Positions 21,851 to 31,669 of a DNA stretch of 64,000 nt are shown here, in pieces; positions within the stretch are counted from its first letter, which is position 1, and every line of letters starts with the position of its first letter. This DNA comes from Alphaproteobacteria bacterium (lineage in GTDB: Bacteria > Pseudomonadota > Alphaproteobacteria > CADEGL01). The translations under genes and the position numbers were made by a program. The stretch spans positions 62,001-126,000 of the forward strand of contig JAPLOM010000011.1 in the NCBI GenBank assembly GCA_026400755.1, in the 5' to 3' direction. The notes under the pieces were generated by a model. The model saw only the letters and a program-made list of their open reading frames with translations. It searched no databases and had not been told where the DNA came from.

Positions 21851-22399
21851 TTAGGCCGCGCGGACTTCTACGACCTCGGGCACGTAGTGCTTCAGCATAT
21901 TCTCGATGCCCATCTTCAACGTCGCCGTGGAGCTGGGACAGCCGGAGCAGGAACCGCGCATGTGCAGGAAGACGACGCCGTCCTCGAAACGATCGAACTC
22001 GATATCACCACCGTCGGAAGCGACCGCGGGACGCACGCGCGTGTCGAGCAGATCCTTGATCTGCTTCACCACCTCGTCGTCATCCTCGCTCGACGCGGGC
22101 GCGGGCATGTTCTCGTCGCGCAAGACCGGCGCGCCGACCGTGAAGTGTTCCATGATCGCGCCCAGGATCGCGGGCTTCATCACGTGCCATTCGCGATCGG
22201 CGTGCTTGCTGACGGTGATGAAATCGGAACCCAGGAACACACGCGCCACGCCTTCGACGCGGAACAGGCGCTCGGCCAAAGGCGAACGCGCCGCATCCTC
22301 GGCGGACGGGAAGTCGATCGTGCCGGTCTTCATCACGGCCGTGCCGGGGATGAATTTCAGCGTGGCGGGATTAGGTGTGTCTTCAGTCTGGATGAACAT
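21851..22399 (-). CDS. nfuA: NfuA/NifU-family iron-sulfur scaffold
   Basis: Carries and transfers iron-sulfur clusters. The 182-residue protein begins MFIQTEDTPNPATLKFIPG, the typical Nfu_N domain, and ends with a NifU-type C-terminal domain containing MRGSCSGCPSS (cluster ligands Cys151 and Cys154). Of three clustered ATGs, the one at 22397-22399 has GAGGA six bases upstream and is chosen. A perfect 6-bp hairpin sits 17 bases upstream. It is divergent from the nucleotide cyclase gene. The 183-base spacer downstream, up to bax, holds no gene and only a weak 5-bp stem near 21780. Confidence 0.94.
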   Translation of the reverse strand: MFIQTEDTPNPATLKFIPGTAVMKTGTIDFPSAEDAARSPLAERLFRVEGVARVFLGSDFITVSKHADREWHVMKPAILGAIMEHFTVGAPVLRDENMPAPASSEDDDEVVKQIKDLLDTRVRPAVASDGGDIEFDRFEDGVVFLHMRGSCSGCPSSTATLKMGIENMLKHYVPEVVEVRAA

Positions 22400-22415
22400 C
22401 GACATTCCTCGCGCA

Positions 22416-22430
22416 GCACCGGGTCGGTGC
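22416..22430 (-). promoter_or_regulatory. Perfect hairpin in the nfuA leader
   Basis: GCACCG and CGGTGC flank a 3-base loop just upstream of the nfuA ribosome binding site. It might regulate translation or be a protein-binding site. It does not match the IscR consensus that I know. Confidence 0.35.
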
Positions 22431-22519
22431 ATCGGACCCATGTAAAATGTGATGGGACATGCTGGGTTTCAACCTAACCGCCCAACGCCTCGGGCAAAGG
22501 TCGCTCATTTACTATTGAA

Positions 22520-22533
22520 TTCAACACGTTGAA
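22520..22533. promoter_or_regulatory. Palindrome in the nfuA/cyclase divergent region
   Basis: TTCAAC-AC-GTTGAA is a perfect 6-bp inverted repeat with a 2-base spacer, ending 16 bases before the cyclase ATG. Its symmetry fits a dimeric repressor operator. No matching regulator is identified. Confidence 0.35.
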
Positions 22534-22549
22534 CGGATTGTCGCGTGTC

Positions 22550-23758
22550 ATGCAAAATGCACTTACCGCCGAAAACATCCTTCACGTCCCACCGACAGCG
22601 TCCGCTGCGCCCGTCGTGCAATGGCTTTTAGCCGAAGGAAGGCGCAGCACCGACATCCGCGCGTTGATCGCGGAGTTGGCGCGGCGCATGAACGACATCG
22701 GCGTGCCAGTTGCGCGCCTTAACATCAGCATTCCCACCCTCCATCCGCTCGTCTATGCCCACACCTATCGGTGGACACGGGGTATGGACCAAGCCGAGCA
22801 GACGCCGCGCGAGCATACGATCCGCGACTCGCCGGAATATCAGGTCAGTCCGCTCAAACCAGTATACGAAGAGAACCGGATTATCCGGCGGCGACTCGAC
22901 GTGCCCAGCCCAATCCTCGACTTCCCCATCTTGGAGGAGTTTCGTGCGAAGGGCTTGACCGATTATCTTGCACTACCGGCGCAAGGTCGGGTGGGGCACC
23001 GGATGGCCGTGACGTGGGCGACCGACCGGCCCGGCGGGTTCGACGAAGACGACATTGCGCGGCTGGGCGGTATCCTTCCCGTGTTGAGTTTGGTGCTCGA
23101 AATCCACTCGCAGGAATCGATTACGCGCACATTGCTTGACACCTATATCGGCCGCCATTCGGGGACGCGCGTGCTCGACGGTTCGATCCGGCGCGGCAGC
23201 GGCGAGACGATCCATGCCGCGTTGTGGATGTGCGATCTGCGCGACTCGACCGGAATGGCCGAGCATCTGCCGAGCGACGTCATGCTGGGATCGCTTAACG
23301 CCTTTTTCGAGGCGGTTGTAGAGCGGGTCCACAATCACGGCGGTGAAGTGCTGAAATTCATGGGAGATGGGCTGCTTGCCATCTTCCGCCCCGACATCGT
23401 GGGCGAGGCGCTGTGCGTCTGCCGCGCGGTCGACGCGGCGGACGAAGCCTTCGCCTCGGTCGACACGCTGAACGCCGCGCGGAACGAGACAGGATTACCG
23501 CCCTTACGTTTCGGCCTGGGACTGCATCTGGGCGACGTGGTCTACGGCAATATCGGCGCGCCCGACCGGCTCGACTTCACCGTGATCGGACCCGCGGTCA
23601 ATTTGGTCTCGCGGCTTGAGGGACTGACTAAGACCGTCAACCGGCCGATGCTGATGTCGTCGGACTTCGCGAAGCTATGCCCGCGCCCCACGCAGTCGCT
23701 TGGCCACCACACCCTGCGCGGCGTGGCGGAGCCGCACGAGGTGTTCGCGCTGTCCTGA
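22550..23758 (+). CDS. Class III adenylate/guanylate cyclase
   Basis: A 402-residue soluble protein with a C-terminal class III nucleotide cyclase domain (about 215-395). CDLRDSTGMAEHLPSD carries the first metal Asp, GEVLKFMGDGLLAIF carries the second, and GDVVYGNIGAPDRLDFTVIGPAVNLVSRLE is the standard dimer and base-recognition segment. The N-terminal 200 residues resemble the GAF-like sensor region found in many alphaproteobacterial cyclases. No membrane helix is seen. The ATG at 22550 is used; an in-frame TTG seven codons earlier lies in a palindrome. Whether it makes cAMP or cGMP cannot be told safely. Confidence 0.88.
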   Translation: MQNALTAENILHVPPTASAAPVVQWLLAEGRRSTDIRALIAELARRMNDIGVPVARLNISIPTLHPLVYAHTYRWTRGMDQAEQTPREHTIRDSPEYQVSPLKPVYEENRIIRRRLDVPSPILDFPILEEFRAKGLTDYLALPAQGRVGHRMAVTWATDRPGGFDEDDIARLGGILPVLSLVLEIHSQESITRTLLDTYIGRHSGTRVLDGSIRRGSGETIHAALWMCDLRDSTGMAEHLPSDVMLGSLNAFFEAVVERVHNHGGEVLKFMGDGLLAIFRPDIVGEALCVCRAVDAADEAFASVDTLNAARNETGLPPLRFGLGLHLGDVVYGNIGAPDRLDFTVIGPAVNLVSRLEGLTKTVNRPMLMSSDFAKLCPRPTQSLGHHTLRGVAEPHEVFALS

Positions 23759-23762
23759 GAGA

Positions 23763-24251
23763 TCAGGTCAGGACGTCGATCTGTTCTTCGGTGAGCGCGC
23801 CCGGCACGATGGTCAGCGGCCTATGCAGGTGGCTCGAGAATTTCCCCGTGAGCGCCGCGATCAAAGGACCAGGCCGGCGGCCCTTGGCCGCGCCCAGAAT
23901 CAGGATCGAGATGCTGGGCTCCTCGTCCATCAGCTTGAGAAGCTGATCGCGGCGCGAGCCCTTGCGGATGTAGAGGATCGGCATATCGCCGGTCCATTCG
24001 CCAACCAGGGCCGATAGTTTCTGCAGCCGCTCCTCGGCCACCGCGCGCAGCTCCTCCTCACGCAGGCGTTCCGCGGTCGACCAATGCAACGCTTCGGGCT
24101 CGATCACATAGAGAAGCGCCACGCGGCCGCCCGTACGCACCGCGCGCCGGCAGGCATAGCGCAGCGCCACCTTGAGCTCCTCGCTGTCGTCGACGACGAC
24201 CAGGAAGACGCGCTCGGCGACGGCGGGCTGGCTTTGCGTCTGGTCGGACAT
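23763..24251 (-). CDS. Universal stress protein (UspA family)
   Basis: A 162-residue single-domain Usp protein. VFLVVVDDSEELKVALRYA is the N-terminal strand-loop with the conserved Asp, and ILGAAKGRRPGPLIAALTG plus FSSHLHRPLTIVPG corresponds to the ATP-binding G-2X-G-9X-G(S/T) region. The glycine spacing is imperfect, so ATP binding is uncertain. It lies 31 bases downstream of the TIGR02186-like gene, at the end of the TauE set, and converges on the cyclase with a symmetric TGA-GAGA-TCA junction. Confidence 0.88.
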   Translation of the reverse strand: MSDQTQSQPAVAERVFLVVVDDSEELKVALRYACRRAVRTGGRVALLYVIEPEALHWSTAERLREEELRAVAEERLQKLSALVGEWTGDMPILYIRKGSRRDQLLKLMDEEPSISILILGAAKGRRPGPLIAALTGKFSSHLHRPLTIVPGALTEEQIDVLT

Positions 24252-24282
24252 GTTCGTTTCCCCTCGTTCGCGTTCGCGCGCG

Positions 24283-25044
24283 TCAGATGCGCCTGAACGC
24301 CACGCTCGCGCCCCATCCAGCCGCCAGCGCCAAGAAAATGGCGATGATGCCGTAGAGGATGGAATGGACGTGGGCGAAATACTGGATGTCCGCGCCCACG
24401 CCTGCGTTGCTGACGATGAACGGAATTGTCTGTGCGCCCACGACCTGGCCCTCGCGGATGAAGTAAACCTCGACCGAATAGGTTCCGATCGGAACGTTGG
24501 CGGGAATATAGAAGTCGCTGCGGAACAGGCGGCCGGTCAGGAACGAGACCTTGAAAGGCTCGGTGAAGTAGAGCTTCTGGCGCAGCTTGCTGCGGATCAG
24601 CCCCTCTCGGAACTCCTGGTTCTCTTCCTTCGGCACCGCGCGCTTGGCGGCCAGCCGCATGTTCTCGATGCCGATATCGTGGCGTCTCAGAACGTCGGGC
24701 GGCGCCAGATCGCTTAAGGGACGCGTAGACGCGACCAGATAGAACAGCGGCACGCCGACGAACTGCAGCTCGTCCTGGTTCACCCAGATGCCGGCGATGC
24801 GCCCCTTATGGCGGACGGTGACGTCGCGCTCGGGCCCCTTCACCACGATGGCCACATCGCCCTCGCCTTCCACCGCGCCGAAGACAACGACGCTCGTACC
24901 CGTGAAACCCGCGGTGATGGCGACCAGGTGGTCGGAGATGTCGGCGACCAGCGCCTGCGCCGCGGCCGGGCGCACGACCAGGGCGGGCGCCGCGAATGCC
25001 GCCGCCACGACGAAGAGCAAACGGAGGGCGAGGCGCGCGCTCAC
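24283..25044 (-). CDS. TIGR02186-like exported membrane protein paired with TauE
   Basis: A 253-residue protein with a signal peptide (about 1-29, ending AAAQA) and a C-terminal transmembrane helix (about 225-248), so the middle domain faces the periplasm. The sequence matches the conserved alphaproteobacterial family of unknown role known as TIGR02186 (for example ITAGFTGTSVVVFGAVEG and a beta-rich VPIGTYSVEVYFIREG region). It overlaps the TauE/SafE permease by 4 bases, and the two genes are regularly found together, suggesting an accessory part of the exporter. The substrate is unknown. Confidence 0.8.
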   Translation of the reverse strand: MSARLALRLLFVVAAAFAAPALVVRPAAAQALVADISDHLVAITAGFTGTSVVVFGAVEGEGDVAIVVKGPERDVTVRHKGRIAGIWVNQDELQFVGVPLFYLVASTRPLSDLAPPDVLRRHDIGIENMRLAAKRAVPKEENQEFREGLIRSKLRQKLYFTEPFKVSFLTGRLFRSDFYIPANVPIGTYSVEVYFIREGQVVGAQTIPFIVSNAGVGADIQYFAHVHSILYGIIAIFLALAAGWGASVAFRRI

Positions 25045-25964
25045 AGATCCACCGGCGCGACGGTGATCGAAAAGAGGTCAGCCGGCCGCACGACCAGGTC
25101 GAACAAAAGCTTGCCGCAGACGGCCAGCACCATGAGCGCCAAAAGCCCGCGCAACTGAGCCGCCGGCAGGCGCGCGCCAAATCGCGTCCCATACTGGGCG
25201 CCGACCACGGCGCCGATGAGAAGGATGGCGGCCAGGACAATGTCCACCGTCTGATGGCTGACGGCCTGCAGGAACGTGACGTTGGCGGAGACGAAGATGA
25301 TCTGGAACAGAGACGTGCCCGCGACCATCGCGGTCGGCATGCCCAGGAGATAGATCATCGCCGGGATCAGGACGAAGCCGCCGCCCACACCCATGATGGC
25401 CGACAGGATACCGACGAAGAAACCGATGCCGAAGGGCAGGAGCGCGCTGATGTAAAGCCGCGACTTCTGGAACCGCAGTTTGAGTGGCAGGGCGCGGACC
25501 CAGTTCGGATGGCGCCCCCGGCGCGCGGGCGGCGCCTTGTTCAGGTGACGCATGATGGCACGCACGCTTTCCATCAGCATGAAGACACCGATCGTGCCGA
25601 GAAACAGCACGTAGGAGATGGAAATCGTCAGGTCGATCTGGCCGAGCTTGCGCAGGATACCGAACAGCCAGACGCCAAAGCCCGAGCCCAAGAGGCCGCC
25701 CGCCAGAAGCACCCCGCCCATGCGGAAATCGACGTTCTTCCGCCGCCAATGCGCCATGGCGCCCGATACCGAAGCCGCGATCAGCTCGTTGGCAACTGAG
25801 CCCACGGCCACGGCCGGCGGCACACCCAAGAAGATCAGGAGCGGGGTAAGGAGAAAAGCGCCGCCGGCGCCGAACAAACCGGAGAGGAAGCCCACCGCGC
25901 CCCCGAGCCCGAGGATGACGAACGCATCCACGGAGACTTCGGCGATGGGCAGGTAAATCTGCAT
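25041..25964 (-). CDS. TauE/SafE-family sulfite/organic anion exporter
   Basis: Inner-membrane permease of 307 residues with about eight membrane segments. The N-terminal half contains GLGGAVGFLSGLFGAGGAFLL and the C-terminal half IMGVGGGFVLIPAMIYLLGMP, the two repeat signatures of the TauE/SafE family. Family members export sulfite, sulfoacetate or similar anions. Coupling to the TIGR02186-like gene supports a two-component transporter. Its upstream 125-base gap to trpS contains an inverted repeat but no clear promoter. Confidence 0.87.
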   Translation of the reverse strand: MQIYLPIAEVSVDAFVILGLGGAVGFLSGLFGAGGAFLLTPLLIFLGVPPAVAVGSVANELIAASVSGAMAHWRRKNVDFRMGGVLLAGGLLGSGFGVWLFGILRKLGQIDLTISISYVLFLGTIGVFMLMESVRAIMRHLNKAPPARRGRHPNWVRALPLKLRFQKSRLYISALLPFGIGFFVGILSAIMGVGGGFVLIPAMIYLLGMPTAMVAGTSLFQIIFVSANVTFLQAVSHQTVDIVLAAILLIGAVVGAQYGTRFGARLPAAQLRGLLALMVLAVCGKLLFDLVVRPADLFSITVAPVDL

Positions 25965-26054
25965 GAACGGCTGCCAGATCCGCCCGGACGGCTGCGGGAG
26001 CAGGACGCCCTCGGGCGCGGCCGGTCGCGAGTTTAGATCACGTTAACGCGCTGT

Positions 26055-26079
26055 GCCGAAAGGACAAAGTAATTTCGGC
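26055..26079 (-). other. Inverted repeat between trpS and tauE
   Basis: GCCGAAA and TTTCGGC are separated by 11 bases, just after the trpS stop. No long U-run follows, so it is at best a weak or Rho-assisted terminator that separates the trpS transcript from the tauE set. Confidence 0.35.
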
Positions 26080-26089
26080 GTACGGCGCC

Positions 26090-27088
26090 TCAGGGGCGCA
26101 GGAAACCGACCGTGTCCTGGACCTCGCGCAGAATGGGCCGCGCGATGGCATCCGCGCGCTCGGCGCCTTCGTGCAAGATGGCGTCGATCTGAGCCGGGTC
26201 CTGCATCAAATGGCGCATCTTCTCGGCGATGGGGTTGAGCCGTTCGATGGCCAACTGGGCCAGCGCGTCCTTGAAGACCGAGAAGGTCTTGCCGGCGAAG
26301 CGCGCCACCACGTCGTCGCGCGCGAGATCGCCGAGCGCCGCGTAGATATTGACCAGGTTAGCCGCCTCCGGGCGCGCCTCAAGGCCAGCGGCATTGTCCG
26401 GCAGCGGTTCCGGATCGGTCTTGGCCTTGCGGATCTTCTGCACGATCTGGTCGGCCGAATCGGTCAGGTTGATGCGCGACATGTCGGAGGGTTCGGACTT
26501 GCTCATCTTCCGCGTGCCGTCGCGCAGGCTCATCACCCGCGTGGCCTCGCCCAGGATCAAGGGCTCGACGATGGGGAACGTCTCGGTGCCGTAGTCGTGG
26601 TTGAACTTCTGCGCGATGTCGCGGCACAGCTCCAGATGCTGCTTCTGATCCTCGCCCACCGGCACGTGCGTCGCCTTGTAGGCCAGGATGTCGGCCGCCA
26701 TCAGGTTCGGATAGACGTAGAGACCAGCCGAGGCGTTCTCGCGATCCTTGCCCGCCTTCTCCTTGAACTGGGTCATGCGGTTGAGCCAGCCCAGGCGCGC
26801 GACGCAGTTGAAGATCCACGCCAGCTCCGCGTGGGCCGAGACCTGGCTCTGGTTGAACAGGATGCAGCCCTTGGGATCGATGCCCGAGGCGATGAAGGCG
26901 GCGGTCACCTCGCGCGTGCTGGCGCGCAGTTCCTTCGGATCCTGCCACACGGTGATCGCATGCATGTCGACCACGCAGAAGATGCACTCGTACTGCGTCT
27001 GCAGCCGCACCCAGTTCCGGATGGCGCCGAGATAGTTGCCGAGATGCAGGTTTCCGGTCGGCTGGACGCCGGAGAAGATGCGCGCCAT
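26090..27088 (-). CDS. trpS: Tryptophanyl-tRNA synthetase
   Basis: Charges tRNA-Trp. The 332-residue class I synthetase has [13 protein letters not shown] near residue 10 (HIGH-type motif) and [10 protein letters not shown] in the second half (KMSKS). The [24 protein letters not shown] segment is typical of bacterial TrpRS. It lies 29 bases downstream of murJ in the glnD-murJ-trpS order found in Rhodospirillales-type genomes. Identification is certain. Confidence 0.97.
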   Translation of the reverse strand: MARIFSGVQPTGNLHLGNYLGAIRNWVRLQTQYECIFCVVDMHAITVWQDPKELRASTREVTAAFIASGIDPKGCILFNQSQVSAHAELAWIFNCVARLGWLNRMTQFKEKAGKDRENASAGLYVYPNLMAADILAYKATHVPVGEDQKQHLELCRDIAQKFNHDYGTETFPIVEPLILGEATRVMSLRDGTRKMSKSEPSDMSRINLTDSADQIVQKIRKAKTDPEPLPDNAAGLEARPEAANLVNIYAALGDLARDDVVARFAGKTFSVFKDALAQLAIERLNPIAEKMRHLMQDPAQIDAILHEGAERADAIARPILREVQDTVGFLRP

Positions 27089-27117
27089 GGGAGAGCCCTT
27101 TGGTGTCGAGGCGGCTG

Positions 27118-28701
27118 TTATGGCTGCGCGGGCGGCGGCTGGTCAACCCGGCGCGGCGCGCGGCGCAACGCGGCGCGCAACTCGTCGAGCTTGGCGCCGC
27201 CCAGGAGGATGGCGAGCCCACCATAGAGCGCCATGCCGCCCGCGATCAGCCCCGCCAACGCCACGACCTCGGCCAGCATATGTCCGCCATGAAGGGCGCG
27301 GTCGAGCAGCACGGAGCCGCCGATCAGCGCCGCCGCCATGAGGATCGCGGCCATCAGCATGCGCGGCGCGCGACGCGACAGGCGCGCGTCCGGTGCGAAA
27401 TGGCCGCGGCGGCGCAGCACCCAGGCCAGAAGGACCGCGTTGATCCAGGACGACGCGGCGGTCGCGAGCGCGATGCCGACCGCGCCGAACGGATGGACCA
27501 GCGCCACGGCCAGCGCCACGTTGGCGGCCAGCGAGGCACAGGCGATGCGCACCGGCGTCGCGATGTCTTCGCGCGCGTAAAAACCGGGCAACAGCGCCTT
27601 CACCAGAACATAGGCCGGCAGGCCGAGCGCGAAAGCGGCCAAGACCCACGAGGTGGCGCGCGTGATATCGGCGGTGAATTGGCCGCGCTCGAACAGGACC
27701 GAGACGATGGGCTCGGGGATCGCGACCAGCGCGGCCGCCGCCGGCAGGGTGAGCACGAGGGTGAATTCGATCGCGCGATTCTGGCTGGCCGCCGCCGCCG
27801 CCATGTCGCCGGCCTTGAGCTGGCGCGACAAGAGCGGCAGGAGCGCCACGCCCACCGCCACGCCGATAACGGCCAGCGGCAATTGGTTGAGGCGGTCAGC
27901 GTAATAGAGGATCGAGACGGCGCCCGCCTCGAACGAGGCGATGATCGTGCTGACGAACAGGCTCAATTGCTGCACGCCCGCGCCGACCATGCCGGGCAGC
28001 ATGAGGCGCAGAAGCTTCTTCACGCTGGGCGTCAGGCGCGGCCGGCGGAAGAAGCGGATCGTCACGTTGTTGCGCTTGGCCGACCAGACCAGCCAAAGGA
28101 GCTGCGCGATGCCGGCCGCGAAGGTCGACCAGGCCAGCGCGTGGCCCGCCGTGTCGAGGGTGTCGTGAAAGCCCAGCAGGGCCAGGATCATGATCCCGTT
28201 CATCAGGATCGGCGCCGAGGCCGCCGCCGAGAACCGGTAGAAGGCGTTGAGCACGCCACCGAACAACGCGACCACCGCCATGCAGGTCAGGTAGGGAAAG
28301 GTGATGCGCGAATATTCCGTCGTCAGGCGGAAGCGTTCGGCGTCGCCGGTGAAGCCGGGCGCCAAGAGCGCGACGAGCGCCGGCATGGCGATCTCGGCGA
28401 TGACCAAGACCACCAGCATGGCGGCCAGCATGACGGCCAACGCCTCCTCGGCGAAGCGAAGCGCCTCCGCCTTGCCTTCGCGCTCGACCGCGCCCGAGAA
28501 CATCGGCACGAAAGCGGCCGAGAAGGCGCCCTCGGCCACCAGGCTGCGGAACATGTTGGGCAGTCGCTGCGCCACGAAGAACGCATCGGCCACGGGCCCT
28601 GTGGCCATCAGTGCCGCGATCATGACGTCGCGCACGAAGCCCAGGATGCGGCTGGCCATGGTGTAGCCGCCGACGGTCGCGGTGTGGCGCAGAAGCCCCA
28701 T
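27118..28701 (-). CDS. murJ: Lipid II flippase MurJ
   Basis: Moves lipid II across the inner membrane. The 527-residue protein is almost entirely hydrophobic, with about 14 membrane segments. The N-terminal family signature [36 protein letters not shown] is present (core quoted: [17 protein letters not shown]), along with [14 protein letters not shown]. Arginines expected in the central cavity (Arg in RILGFVRD) are conserved. It is 17 bases downstream of glnD. Confidence 0.96.
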   Translation of the reverse strand: MGLLRHTATVGGYTMASRILGFVRDVMIAALMATGPVADAFFVAQRLPNMFRSLVAEGAFSAAFVPMFSGAVEREGKAEALRFAEEALAVMLAAMLVVLVIAEIAMPALVALLAPGFTGDAERFRLTTEYSRITFPYLTCMAVVALFGGVLNAFYRFSAAASAPILMNGIMILALLGFHDTLDTAGHALAWSTFAAGIAQLLWLVWSAKRNNVTIRFFRRPRLTPSVKKLLRLMLPGMVGAGVQQLSLFVSTIIASFEAGAVSILYYADRLNQLPLAVIGVAVGVALLPLLSRQLKAGDMAAAAASQNRAIEFTLVLTLPAAAALVAIPEPIVSVLFERGQFTADITRATSWVLAAFALGLPAYVLVKALLPGFYAREDIATPVRIACASLAANVALAVALVHPFGAVGIALATAASSWINAVLLAWVLRRRGHFAPDARLSRRAPRMLMAAILMAAALIGGSVLLDRALHGGHMLAEVVALAGLIAGGMALYGGLAILLGGAKLDELRAALRRAPRRVDQPPPAQP

Positions 28702-28718
28702 GATGCGCGAGGCGCCGC

Positions 28719-31475
28719 TTACTGAGCGGCCACGACCGGCTCGACCAGCGCGCGCGACGCGGGATCGGCCAGCGCCGCCAGCAGCGCGGTCCGCGCTTGC
28801 TGCAACAGCTTGGGATGGGTGACTTGCAGGCCGAACGCGTCCTTGACGTAGAACACGTCGACCACACGCTCGCCATAGGTCGAGATCTTGGCCGAGGAGA
28901 CCTGCAGCTTGAGGTCGGCCAAGGCACGGGTCAGCGCGTAGAGAAGGCCCGGCCGGTCGCGGCCGTTGACCTCGATCACGGTGTGCGTGGCGCTGGCCTT
29001 GTCGTCGATCAGGACGCGCGCGGGCACCTGAAAGACGTGGGTGCGCGCGGGCAGGCCCCGGCGGCTGGCCAAGATGGCGCCCGGGTCCAGCTCATCCTCA
29101 AGGCTGCGCGAGATCATGGCGCGCAGGTTGCGCAGCCGCTGCGGATCGTCGAAGGCGCCACCGCCGCCGCTTGATCCCGGCCGCGCTTCCTGCACCCAGA
29201 AACTGTCGAGCGCCAAGCCGTCCATGGTCGTGAAGATGCGCGCATCGACGATGTCGGCGCCGGCTGCCGACAAGGCGCCCGCCAGCTTGGAGAACAGTCC
29301 CGACTGGTCCGACGTGCAAATCGAAATCTCGGTCACCGAGCGGCGTTCATCGACGCGCGCGCTCATCACGAAGGGCTGCGCCTTGAGGTCGGCCTCGCGC
29401 AAAAGGCGCGCATGGCGCGCCAGCGTCTCGGTCTCAAGCGACAGGGCATAGGAAGGCGGCAGACGCGACAGATGGTCGTCGATCTCCTCTTCGGTCCAGC
29501 CCGGCAGAGCCCCGGCAAGCGCGGCGCGCACCGCATCGAGCCGCGTGGCGGCGGGCGCGGCACCGAGGCCGCCCGACATGGATTCCTCGGTGCGGTAATA
29601 AAGCTCGCGCAAAAGCGCCGCCTTCCAGCCGTTCCACACGGTGGGCCCGACGGCGCGGATATCGCAGACGGTCAGGACAAGAAGGAGCCGCAGCCGTTCC
29701 GGCGATTGTACCGACGCCACGAAATCCTCGATCGACTTGGGATCGGACAGATCGCGTTTGAAAGCGGCCTCGCTCATCACGAGGTGATAGCGCACGAGCC
29801 AAGCCACGGTCTCGGTTTCTTCGGCATCGAGGCCCAGGCGCGGACAAAGCCGCTCGGCGATCTCCCCGCCCAGCTTCGCATGCTGGCCGCCGCGGCCCTT
29901 CGCGATGTCGTGGAGCAGAAGGCCGAGATAGAGCACGCGGCGCGACAGCACCTTGTGCACGATCTCGCTGGCCAAGGGATGGTCCTCGCGCAACAGCCCG
30001 CGCTCGATGCGCGAGAGGATGCCGATGGCGCGGATCGTGTGCTCGTCGACCGTGTACACGTGATACATGTCGTGCTGCATCTGCGCGACGACGCGGCCGA
30101 AATCGGGAATGAAGCGGCCGAAGACGCCGGCCTCGTTCAACCGGCGCAGCGTGACCTCCGGTCCCTTGGGCGAGGTCAGCATCTCGAGGAACAGGCGATT
30201 GGCCTCGGGATCGGCGCGCAGATGGGCGTCCACCAGTTTCAGATTCCGCGTGACCAATTTCAGCGCGTTAGGATGGATGTCCAGGTTGCGCTCGTGCGCC
30301 AGGTGGAACAGGCGCAGGAAATTGACCGGATCGCGCTCGAACGTGTCGTCCGACGCGACGGTCAGGCGCTCGCCTTCCAGCGCAAAGCCTTCCAACGGCG
30401 CCGAGGCCTGGAACGGCGTGCGTTTGTGTTCGGCCTCGATCGCCGCGCACAGGATACGCGTCAGATCGCCCACCGCCTTGGCGGTGAGGAAATAGTGCTT
30501 CATGAAGCGCTCGACGCCGAGCGTACCCGCGTGGTCGGTATAACCCAGCCGGCGCCCGATCTCGGTCTGTACGTCGAAGGTCAGAAGATCGCCCGCACGG
30601 CCGGTCAGGTTGTGCAGATGGCAGCGCAGCGTCCACAGGAAATTCTGCGACTTGGCGAAGCGGCGGCTTTCCTTCTCGGTCAGGACGCCCAGCTTCACCA
30701 GATCGTCCATCGTGTGGCTGCGGTAGAGATACTTCGCGATCCACAGGAGCGTGTGCAGATCGCGCAAGCCCCCCTTGCCGTCCTTGATGTTGGGCTCGAG
30801 CACATAGCGCGAATCGCCCATGCGCGCGTGACGCGTGTCGCGCTCGGCCAGCTTGGCCTCGACGAAGGCGATTCCCGTGCCGTCCATCACCTCGGCCGAC
30901 AAACGGCGGCGCATCTCGTTGAACAGGCGCCGGTCGCCCACGATGGCGCGCGCCTCGAGCACGCTGGTCGCGATGACATGGTCTGTCTGGGCCAGGCGGA
31001 GGCACTCGTCGATCGAGCGCACGGCGTGGCCGACCTTGAGGCCCAGGTCCCACAGCAAATAGAGCATGTATTCGACCACCTGTTCGGTGCGCGGGCTGGC
31101 CTTGTAGGCGCGCAGGAACATGAGGTCGATGTCGGAATGCGGGCACAGCTCGCCCCGCCCATAACCGCCGATCGCGACGACGGACAGGCGCTCGCCCTCG
31201 GTCGGATTCGCCGCTGGATAGGCTTCGCTGGCGTGCTCGTACAGAAGGCGGATCAGCTGATCCATCAGAAGCGCGCCGGCCGCGACCGTCTCGGCGCCGG
31301 TCATGCCGGTCTCGAAACGGCGGCGGATTTCGTAGCGCCCCGCCGCCAACGCGCTCTTGAGCAAGGCCAGCATCTGGCGCCGACGTTCAGGCGCGGGCAA
31401 GGAGCCGAGCGCCATCGTCTCGGCACGCAAGGCGCGCCGGTCGAAGATCGCACGAGGGTTGGAAAACTTGCTCAT
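28719..31475 (-). CDS. glnD: Bifunctional PII uridylyltransferase/uridylyl-removing enzyme
   Basis: Nitrogen-status sensor that modifies PII proteins. The 918-residue protein has the nucleotidyltransferase motif GGYGRGELCPHSDIDLMF at about 103-120 and a PII-uridylyltransferase central domain. The HD domain (about 485-600; LLHDIAKGRGGQHAKLG) performs deuridylylation, and two C-terminal ACT domains (about 705-800 and 820-900) sense glutamine. The ATG at 31473-31475 is preferred over an in-frame GTG five codons upstream, because GAGGCG lies just before it. A TAATAT box lies about 70 bases upstream but no convincing -35 was found. Confidence 0.97.
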   Translation of the reverse strand: MSKFSNPRAIFDRRALRAETMALGSLPAPERRRQMLALLKSALAAGRYEIRRRFETGMTGAETVAAGALLMDQLIRLLYEHASEAYPAANPTEGERLSVVAIGGYGRGELCPHSDIDLMFLRAYKASPRTEQVVEYMLYLLWDLGLKVGHAVRSIDECLRLAQTDHVIATSVLEARAIVGDRRLFNEMRRRLSAEVMDGTGIAFVEAKLAERDTRHARMGDSRYVLEPNIKDGKGGLRDLHTLLWIAKYLYRSHTMDDLVKLGVLTEKESRRFAKSQNFLWTLRCHLHNLTGRAGDLLTFDVQTEIGRRLGYTDHAGTLGVERFMKHYFLTAKAVGDLTRILCAAIEAEHKRTPFQASAPLEGFALEGERLTVASDDTFERDPVNFLRLFHLAHERNLDIHPNALKLVTRNLKLVDAHLRADPEANRLFLEMLTSPKGPEVTLRRLNEAGVFGRFIPDFGRVVAQMQHDMYHVYTVDEHTIRAIGILSRIERGLLREDHPLASEIVHKVLSRRVLYLGLLLHDIAKGRGGQHAKLGGEIAERLCPRLGLDAEETETVAWLVRYHLVMSEAAFKRDLSDPKSIEDFVASVQSPERLRLLLVLTVCDIRAVGPTVWNGWKAALLRELYYRTEESMSGGLGAAPAATRLDAVRAALAGALPGWTEEEIDDHLSRLPPSYALSLETETLARHARLLREADLKAQPFVMSARVDERRSVTEISICTSDQSGLFSKLAGALSAAGADIVDARIFTTMDGLALDSFWVQEARPGSSGGGGAFDDPQRLRNLRAMISRSLEDELDPGAILASRRGLPARTHVFQVPARVLIDDKASATHTVIEVNGRDRPGLLYALTRALADLKLQVSSAKISTYGERVVDVFYVKDAFGLQVTHPKLLQQARTALLAALADPASRALVEPVVAAQ

Positions 31476-31669
31476 ATCGCCTCGGCCCACCCCGCACGAG
31501 CGCGGGGCGATGGATCAGACGACATATTACATGGTAATCGCGCGCCGCGCTGCCACCGCCCCACGCACGAGACCGTGGACGAAACCGAAACGCGGCCAGC
31601 GCAGCGGGCCAACATGGCGGTCTGCGAACGGCGCCGCTACCATGCGCCTCTACTCTTCCGGGGGACCCG

